The notes beneath the pieces were generated by a model. That model searched no databases, was not told where the DNA came from, and worked only from the letters and a program-made list of their open reading frames with translations. The translations under genes were made by a program, and so were the position numbers. A stretch of 36,318 nucleotides of DNA, taken from NCBI GenBank assembly GCA_938044705.1, contig CALIOL010000134.1, forward strand, positions 1-36,318, read 5' to 3'. Origin of the DNA: an uncultured Ilumatobacter sp. GTDB taxonomy: Bacteria; Actinomycetota; Acidimicrobiia; Acidimicrobiales; Ilumatobacteraceae. This document shows positions 31,841 through 36,318 of this stretch, one piece after another; within the stretch, counting starts at the first letter, position 1; each line of letters opens with the position of its first letter.

Positions 31841-32713
31841 TCAGTCCAGCGTTGCCTCGATGACGAGAACGAACGGCTGACCGAGGAACGCGCCATCGAC
31901 GACGTCCGACCAGAAACCAGCTGCCGGGTTCGCCGCGACGGCCTCGGCGTCGTAGCAGATGTCGTCGACGGCGCTCAGCCGGAAACCGCTCGCAAGGAGC
32001 GCATTGACGTAGTCGCCGACCTGGTGTGGGTGGTTCCGAACGAACGGCATGCCATCGCCGTGAGCGAAGAACGCCTGACCACCGGAAGCCGCCGTGAACG
32101 GGTGAGGATTCGACATCACCAGTTGTCCACCGGGCCGCAGCACCCGCGCGATTTCCGAGAACACCATATCGAGGTCGTCGGCGTGGCAAACCGCGAGCCC
32201 ACTGACGACCAGGTCGATGCTGTCGTCGTCGATGGGAAGCCGCTCGAAGCTGCCGCTCCGGAAATCAGCGGCGGGCACGGCCCGCTCAGCGACGGCGAGC
32301 ATCTCCGCAGTCAGGTCGACCCCGGTGCTCTCGTAGCCGATCGCAGCCAACTCCGCAGTGAGCCGACCGGTACCGCAGCCCACATCGAGCGCGGCTGCCC
32401 CGGCGCGGAAGTGATGCCGAAGCCGGGTGACCATCGACGGTTGTTCGATTGCCGTCATCGAGTTGCCCGGCGCGTCGTAGCTGTCGGCCCAGAGTGCATA
32501 GCCGTCTGCAGCTTCGTACTCGGCGATCGGCACCGGGAAACGCAACACGTCGTTGCGCTCGTAGTCGGCAGCGATCTCCAGCAGTCGAGCCCTCCGGTCC
32601 GCCGCGTCGACCTGGTACCAGTTGCGCAGCAACGACAGCCCAGCGAGGCCGAGCACCCAATCGCCGAAGGTCGTGCCTGGCGGGTCACCATCGGGCTGAA
32701 GTGTGTCGGTCAC
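31841..32713 (-). CDS. Class I SAM-dependent methyltransferase, 290 aa
   Basis: A Rossmann-like methyltransferase domain starts near residue 100. Motif I is LDVGCGTGRLTAEL, motif II VDLTAEMLAVAE, then a SFERLPIDDDSIDLVVSGLAVCH acidic segment and a VLRPGGQLVMSNPHPFT post-motif. The pattern is that of the UbiE/Methyltransf_11 group. The first 100 residues are family-specific (YERNDVLRFPVPIAEYEAADGYALWADSYDAPGN). The substrate cannot be deduced. It is the third gene of the minus-strand operon; its ATG overlaps the stop of the CinA-like gene by 4 bases. It converges with the secreted-protein gene with 16 bases between the stops. Confidence 0.88.
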   Translation of the reverse strand: MTDTLQPDGDPPGTTFGDWVLGLAGLSLLRNWYQVDAADRRARLLEIAADYERNDVLRFPVPIAEYEAADGYALWADSYDAPGNSMTAIEQPSMVTRLRHHFRAGAAALDVGCGTGRLTAELAAIGYESTGVDLTAEMLAVAERAVPAADFRSGSFERLPIDDDSIDLVVSGLAVCHADDLDMVFSEIARVLRPGGQLVMSNPHPFTAASGGQAFFAHGDGMPFVRNHPHQVGDYVNALLASGFRLSAVDDICYDAEAVAANPAAGFWSDVVDGAFLGQPFVLVIEATLD

Positions 32714-33237
32714 GGGTCGAGACTACGCGTGGCCGAGTCCCGGTCTCGCACGAGTTCGTCGGCGAGCAGCATCAGCGCTGCGGTCGAGAACGCGACCATG
32801 TTGGCGAGGCGGTCGTCGCTGTCCGTCAGCACGTGCTGAGCACGCTCGGAGGGCCCGCTGACGGCAACCCACGCGTGACCGGGAGGGTCGCCGTACGGGT
32901 TTCCGGATGGCCCGGTCGCTCCACCTTCACCAATCCCCCACGTCGCCCGCAGGTGGACTCGCGTCGCACGAGCCAGGTGCGTCGCCCACGGCTCCGATGC
33001 TCCGCGCAACTTGCGTGGCCGTTCGACTGGTCCGGTGAGCATCCCATCGAGTGCATTGCGGGTGTAGATCACACTCCCACCGAGGTAGTAGGCGGAGGCA
33101 CCCGGCACGGCGAGCAAGGCCGCAGACACAAGACCGCCACCGCTGCCCTCAGCAACCGCCACCGTTTCTCCGCGTTCTCTCAGCAACGATCCGCACCGCA
33201 GACCAGCTTCCAGGAGCTCCTCGGGAAGCAAACTCAT
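32710..33237 (-). CDS. CinA C-terminal domain (PncC-like) protein with altered active-site motif, 175 aa
   Basis: The product is a stand-alone CinA C-terminal domain: VAVAEGSGGGLVSAALLAVPGASAYYLGGSVIYT at about residues 26-59, then GGATGPSGNPYGDPPGHAWVAVSGP. Canonical nicotinamide-nucleotide amidases have AESCTGG in this loop; here it is A29-E30-G31-S32-G33-G34-G35, so the usual Ser position is Gly and a Ser sits one place on. I recall a subfamily of CinA proteins with AEGSAGG, so this is probably an established variant and not decay. NMN deamidation is therefore uncertain. It overlaps both neighbours by 4 bases (ATGA), in the middle of the operon. Confidence 0.85.
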   Translation of the reverse strand: MSLLPEELLEAGLRCGSLLRERGETVAVAEGSGGGLVSAALLAVPGASAYYLGGSVIYTRNALDGMLTGPVERPRKLRGASEPWATHLARATRVHLRATWGIGEGGATGPSGNPYGDPPGHAWVAVSGPSERAQHVLTDSDDRLANMVAFSTAALMLLADELVRDRDSATRSLDP

Positions 33238-33959
33238 GCTTTGAGCGCTCCGTCGACGACGAACTCGTGGCCAGTGCAGTACGACGACTCATCGGACGCC
33301 AGGAACAGCACGACGTTGGCGACTTCGTCAGCGGTACCCGTGCGTCCCATCGGAATCCCTGCCGCAGGGTCTGGCACGCCTGACTCCTTCATCATGTCGG
33401 TGTCGATGATCCCCGGATGCACCGAATTGACTCGGACGCCCGACCGAGCGAACTCGAGCGAGGCGGATTTCGTCATCCCGCGAACCGCCCACTTCGATGC
33501 GGCGTACGCGTGGGCGATCCCGACGCCGCCGAGCCCGGCGACCGACGAGATGTTGATGATGCTCCCGCTCCCCTGCTCCTTCATCACTCGCCCACACTCT
33601 CGGATGCCGAGAAACACACCGGTCTGGTTGATCGCGATCATCCGGTTCCAGTCGTCCAGGGATGTCTCCAACACTCGCGCGATCTTGAAGACTCCGGCGT
33701 TGTTCACGAGCACGTCGAGACGACCTTCCGCCTCGACGATCGACGACACGACTGCTTCCCATTCCGGCTCGCTCGTGACGTCGTGTTCCAGAAAGGTCAC
33801 CGCGTCGCCCAGGCGCTTCGCAGTTGCCCGCCCGTCCTCGCGAAGCACATCGGTGATGTACACCGTCGCGCCTTCGGCGACGAAGCGTTCGGCTTCTGCA
33901 GCACCCTGCCCCCGAGCTCCACCAGTGATGAGCGTGACCTTGCCGTCGAGTCTTCCCAT
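33234..33959 (-). CDS. SDR-family oxidoreductase (hydroxysteroid dehydrogenase-like), 241 aa
   Basis: A classical NAD-type SDR: TGGARGQGAAEA at about residues 12-23, DVLRED with an acidic beta-2 end, VNNAGVF, the catalytic Ser in NISSVAGLGG and YAASK. The GARGQG loop and the overall sequence resemble 3-alpha/20-beta-hydroxysteroid dehydrogenase-like enzymes of actinobacteria; the actual substrate is not known. ATG 33959 is used because TACGTT lies 6 bases upstream and the Rossmann fold starts at residue 8. The very long open frame that continues upstream is the antisense shadow of the thiolase gene. This is the first gene of a three-gene operon and diverges from that thiolase. Confidence 0.92.
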   Translation of the reverse strand: MGRLDGKVTLITGGARGQGAAEAERFVAEGATVYITDVLREDGRATAKRLGDAVTFLEHDVTSEPEWEAVVSSIVEAEGRLDVLVNNAGVFKIARVLETSLDDWNRMIAINQTGVFLGIRECGRVMKEQGSGSIINISSVAGLGGVGIAHAYAASKWAVRGMTKSASLEFARSGVRVNSVHPGIIDTDMMKESGVPDPAAGIPMGRTGTADEVANVVLFLASDESSYCTGHEFVVDGALKA

Positions 33960-33965
33960 CGCCGA

Positions 33966-33971
33966 AACGTA
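33966..33971 (-). promoter_or_regulatory. Candidate leaderless -10 hexamer TACGTT
   Basis: On the minus strand TACGTT is followed by 6 bases and the ATG at 33959, first gene of the SDR-CinA-methyltransferase operon. It fixes the start among several in-frame codons. Confidence 0.5.
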
Positions 33972-33999
33972 CAGCGGCCGCCGAGAATGCATCGAAACG

Positions 34000-34012
34000 A
34001 CTACCGGTGAGT
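34000..34012. promoter_or_regulatory. Candidate operator between divergent SDR operon and thiolase
   Basis: ACTACCGGTGAGT is an imperfect palindrome (outer ACT/AGT match, CGG centre) lying about 28 bases upstream of the minus-strand TACGTT hexamer and 68 bases upstream of the thiolase start. A TetR-type regulator of fatty-acid or steroid genes would be the natural guess. It is a single site seen by eye. Confidence 0.3.
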
Positions 34013-34079
34013 AACTTGGGTTGACACGTTGTCGCCGGGCGCTCCTCGCTCGGGACCGAGACCCAGGAGTTCTGAGAAG

Positions 34080-35252
34080 ATGCGCGAAGCAGTGTTCGTT
34101 TCCTACGCCCGTACGGGGCTGGCCAAGGCCGGCCGTGGCGGCTTCAACATGACGCCAGCGATGTCGATGGCGGCCCACGCCATCAAGCATGCGGTCGCCA
34201 AGTCGGGTGTCGACCCTGAGGCCGTCGAAGACGTCGCACTCGGCAACGGTGCACACGGCGCAGGCAACCTCGGTCGCCTGGCTGGGCTGCTTGCTGGCCT
34301 CCCCGTCACCACCGGTGGCAACACGATCCAACGTCACTGCTCGTCGGGCCTGAACTCGATCGCCGTTGCGGCAAGCCAGATCAAGCTCGACGGCGTGGAC
34401 GTCGCCGTCGGCGCCGGCGTCGAGTCGATCAGCCTTCCCGGCGGCGGACTCGAAGGAATCGGCGGCGTCGACCCGGCGCTCACCGAGGAATACCCGGCGA
34501 TCTTCATGGCGATGATCGAGACCGCTGACATCGTGGCACAGCGCTACAACGTGAGCCGCGAGTACCAGGATGAGTACTCCCTCGAGAGCCAACAGCGGAT
34601 GGCCCGCGCGCAAGAGAACGAGCTCTTCGTCGACGAGATCGTGCCGATGGAGACGAAGATGAAGCTCATCGACAAGGAGACCAAGGAAGAGACCATCGTC
34701 GACTACACCGTCGATCGCGACGAGTGCAACCGCCCCCAGACCACCCTCGAAGGGCTCGCGAAGCTCGGCCCGGTGCGCGGCGAAGGCAACTTCGTCACCG
34801 CGGGCAACGCCAGCCAGCTCTCCGACGGCGCGGCAGCTGTCGTGATGATGTCCGATGAGGCTGCGTCCAAGGCGAACATCGAGCCGATGGGTGCGTTCAA
34901 GGGCTGGGCTGTTGCTGGGTGCGAGCCCGACGAGATGGGCATCGGCCCGATCTACGCCGTGCCGAAGCTGCTCAAGCGCCACGGCCTCACCGTGGACGAC
35001 ATCGACATCTGGGAGCTGAACGAAGCGTTCGCCTCGCAGTGCCTGTACTCGCGTGACACGCTCGGCATCGACCCCGAGAAGTACAACGTCAACGGCGGCT
35101 CCATCGCGATCGGACACCCCTTCGGCATGACCGGCACGCGTTGCGCCGGCCATATCCTGCAGGAAGGCAAGCGTCGCGGCGCCAAGTGGGGCGTCGTCAC
35201 GATGTGCATCGGTGGCGGCCAGGGCGCAGCTGGCCTCATCGAGATCTACTGA
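34080..35252 (+). CDS. Thiolase (acetyl-CoA C-acyltransferase, FadA-like), 390 aa
   Basis: The start MREAVFVSYARTGLAKAGRGGFN is typical of the branch of degradative thiolases. Catalytic residues are C87 in IQRHCSSGLNS, H346 in GHPFGMTGTR and C376 in TMCIGGGQGAAGL. It would cleave 3-ketoacyl-CoA with CoA in beta-oxidation. It is only distantly like the thiolase at 6996. ATG 34080 is used, preceded by GAGAAG; the in-frame ATG/TTG codons upstream lie in sequence that does not fit the family. It diverges from an SDR gene, which may act in the same degradation route. A strong hairpin follows the stop by 26 bases. Confidence 0.93.
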   Translation: MREAVFVSYARTGLAKAGRGGFNMTPAMSMAAHAIKHAVAKSGVDPEAVEDVALGNGAHGAGNLGRLAGLLAGLPVTTGGNTIQRHCSSGLNSIAVAASQIKLDGVDVAVGAGVESISLPGGGLEGIGGVDPALTEEYPAIFMAMIETADIVAQRYNVSREYQDEYSLESQQRMARAQENELFVDEIVPMETKMKLIDKETKEETIVDYTVDRDECNRPQTTLEGLAKLGPVRGEGNFVTAGNASQLSDGAAAVVMMSDEAASKANIEPMGAFKGWAVAGCEPDEMGIGPIYAVPKLLKRHGLTVDDIDIWELNEAFASQCLYSRDTLGIDPEKYNVNGGSIAIGHPFGMTGTRCAGHILQEGKRRGAKWGVVTMCIGGGQGAAGLIEIY

Positions 35253-35278
35253 GCCACCACACGCTCAACTGAGCTCTT

Positions 35279-35324
35279 CGACGAAGGCCGCAGCCCCGAC
35301 TTGGGTGGGTTGCGGCCTTCGTCG
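35279..35324 (+). terminator. Perfect 14-bp hairpin after the thiolase gene
   Basis: CGACGAAGGCCGCA (35279-35292) and TGCGGCCTTCGTCG (35311-35324) form a perfect 14-bp stem around an 18-base loop. It lies 26 bases after the thiolase stop and 49 bases before the next gene. No T-run follows, which is usual for high-GC terminators. Confidence 0.75.
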
Positions 35325-35373
35325 CGTTCAAACTCACTCGAATTCACGACGCAGCATCGACCAGGCTTCGTGC

Positions 35374-35787
35374 GTGACCGATGCCGATTCAGCTCAGATC
35401 TTTGAGCAATTCACCGACCTCAGCCTCCCCAAGTCACGATGGACCCACGAAGCACATCTCGTGGTGTGCTGGGTGGCCTTGAGCACGCGGAATCCGTCGC
35501 AGACCCTCGAGTTCCTGCGCACCGCAATCAGCCGATACAACGAGGCGACCGGGGTCGAAAACACCCCGACCAACGGGTACCACGAGACCCTGACCCGCTA
35601 CTACGTCGGAGCGGTACACCACGCCGCCGCTCGGAGCGTCGAGGCGGCCATTGCGGCGCCCCAGTGCGCCGTTGACGCCCCTGGGAAGCACTGGTCTCGC
35701 GAACTTCTCTTCAGTACACGAGCGCGAAAGGCGTGGGTCGAACCCGATCTCCGAAAACTCCCGTGGACCGAACCACAGCACCTCTGA
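35374..35787 (+). CDS. Hypothetical protein with WTHEAHL motif, 137 aa
   Basis: The GTG-started product has FTDLSLPKSRWTHEAHLVVCWVALSTRNP at about residues 11-39 and NGYHETLTRYYVGAVHHAA further on. I recall this pattern (LPKxxWTHxAHL, then GYHETxTRF) in small conserved bacterial proteins of unknown function. The conserved His residues in THEAHL and YHET could bind metal, but that is speculation. It is mainly helical, without a signal peptide. GTG 35374 is the last start before the conserved part; a CAGGCT hexamer six bases upstream could be a leaderless -10 variant. It is separated from the thiolase by the hairpin, so it is probably a separate unit. Confidence 0.75.
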   Translation: MTDADSAQIFEQFTDLSLPKSRWTHEAHLVVCWVALSTRNPSQTLEFLRTAISRYNEATGVENTPTNGYHETLTRYYVGAVHHAAARSVEAAIAAPQCAVDAPGKHWSRELLFSTRARKAWVEPDLRKLPWTEPQHL

Positions 35788-35834
35788 GCAGGGAGAACAC
35801 GACTCACAGAACTCTGAAGTACCCCTTCACTTAA

Positions 35835-36089
35835 ATGGAGTACATGATCTCCACCGCCACCCGCACCGAGCGCACCGCACCCCAGCAGCTCACGCTGCTG
35901 TCGGATTCGTCCACCACGAAGGAACTCCACGAGTCGAACGCCCCGGCGCAGTTTCGACTGTCGAAGTCGACCCGGCAGCGGGGTCTTGCCCATGTTGCCG
36001 AGATTCGTCAGCAACTTGCTGCAGCGCAAGCTCGGCGCGACGCAGCACTCGACCGACCGCTCCGAGCTCAGGACGCGCAAGCAGCCTGA
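35835..36089 (+). CDS. Small hypothetical protein, 84 aa
   Basis: ATG 35835 (or ATG 35844 three codons on) opens an 84-residue frame. The first 35 residues are disordered and Thr/Ser-rich with QQLTLLS at 17-23, vaguely like a sliding-clamp-binding motif. The rest is a helix, RLSKSTRQRGLAHVAEIRQQLAAAQARRDAAL. The upstream 47 bases are less GC-rich and look intergenic. Codon use is in line with real genes. I do not know a named family, though small actinobacterial proteins with a QLxLF-like motif followed by such a helix seem familiar. It converges with the reductase gene at 36105. Confidence 0.6.
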   Translation: MEYMISTATRTERTAPQQLTLLSDSSTTKELHESNAPAQFRLSKSTRQRGLAHVAEIRQQLAAAQARRDAALDRPLRAQDAQAA

Positions 36090-36104
36090 AGTCAGTCGGC
36101 GAAC

Positions 36105-36317
36105 TCAGCGCGCAGAGGGCGAGAGATCTCGTACGGCTTGCCAGTGGTCGAGCTCGGGGTCGAGCGGCAGGATCGCCAGCGAGCTCGTCGTCACGCCGTT
36201 GTCGAAGTAGGCCTGGATCTTGTCTCGGCACGCCGCGGGCGAACCGTGGACGATGAGGTCATCGACCACTTCATCGGGGATCGCCGCGAGGGCCGCTTTG
36301 CGGTCCCCAGCCTTCCA
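36105..36317 (-). CDS. Luciferase-like (LLM class, probably F420-dependent) oxidoreductase, C-terminal fragment
   Basis: The last 70 residues of a gene that runs off the right edge, read on the minus strand from base 36317. The stretch AALAAIPDEVVDDLIVHGSP, then CRDKIQAYFDNGVTTSSLAILP, is the typical C-terminal region of LLM-class flavin- or F420-dependent oxidoreductases, where IPDE, the xGSPxxCRxxI segment and the GV---L strand recur. F420 dependence is inferred from the actinobacterial setting, not from the fragment. The substrate is unknown, and the catalytic core is outside the window. Confidence 0.75.
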   Translation of the reverse strand, partial: WKAGDRKAALAAIPDEVVDDLIVHGSPAACRDKIQAYFDNGVTTSSLAILPLDPELDHWQAVRDLSPSAR

Positions 36318-36318
36318 G

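Noticed and set aside
34021-34026. TTGACA as a -35 box for the thiolase gene
   Set aside because: No -10-like hexamer lies 16-18 bases downstream, so I could not support a promoter call.
33960-35153. N-terminal extension of the SDR at 33959 by about 400 codons
   Set aside because: The extension is antisense to the thiolase gene, while the SDR fold starts at ATG 33959 behind a TACGTT hexamer.
1-36318. CRISPR arrays, tRNA/rRNA genes, insertion sequences and prophage genes
   Set aside because: No regularly spaced direct repeats, tRNA-like folds, transposase or phage motifs were seen; the only notable repeat is the palindromic element at 28881-29003.

Overview
The window is a stretch of a high-GC actinobacterial chromosome. 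The closest fit from memory is a marine Acidimicrobiia (Ilumatobacter-like) genome. That assignment rests on the mycothiol S-conjugate amidase (Mca), the actinobacterial nitrobindin-type FABP protein, the ECF42-type sigma factor with its YciI partner, many GTG starts and strongly GC-ending codons. It is an inference; no rRNA or other taxonomic marker is present. I see no tRNA, rRNA, CRISPR array, insertion sequence or phage gene, and gene density is high with mostly short gaps.

Layout. Bases 1-2582 hold the end of a PAP2 phosphatase, a small unknown protein, two unrelated SDR oxidoreductases and a 115-residue unknown protein with two clamp-binding-like motifs. Bases 2642-6830 carry a membrane-anchored sensor-like protein, NudC, nitrobindin and an M1 metallopeptidase lipoprotein. 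Bases 6996-12523 hold a thiolase overlapping an adenosine deaminase, a secreted thermonuclease, a YdjC/ChbG-type deacetylase, then mca with a tiny SCP2-like gene, and a PEBP lipoprotein. Bases 12588-20977 contain two GGDEF-EAL proteins flanking a zinc-finger rhomboid protease, GlpD and an MtfA-like peptidase. The first GGDEF-EAL has a degenerate EAL domain. The second looks fully canonical and sits behind a sigma-28 (FliA/WhiG)-like promoter.

Bases 21094-28867 form the most interesting unit: a three-gene cassette of a YqiJ-like OB-fold membrane protein, a YqiK-type flotillin and a 1649-residue coiled-coil AAA+ protein of the kind annotated 'DNA repair ATPase'. The likely reading is a flotillin membrane platform carrying a giant cytosolic ATPase; its function is not known to me. 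A nested palindromic repeat element of about 123 bp follows it at 28881-29003.

Bases 29166-31824 hold a YciI-like protein, an ECF42-type sigma factor and a secreted protein of unknown function. Bases 31841-33959 are a minus-strand operon (SDR, CinA-like, methyltransferase) joined by 4-base overlaps. It diverges from a second thiolase, which ends in a perfect 14-bp hairpin. The window closes with two small unknown genes and the C-terminus of a luciferase-like (probably F420-dependent) oxidoreductase.

A window-wide pattern stands out. Many first-in-unit genes have no Shine-Dalgarno sequence but carry a TANNNT hexamer 6-8 bases before the start codon. This is the signature of leaderless transcription, and I used it to choose some starts.
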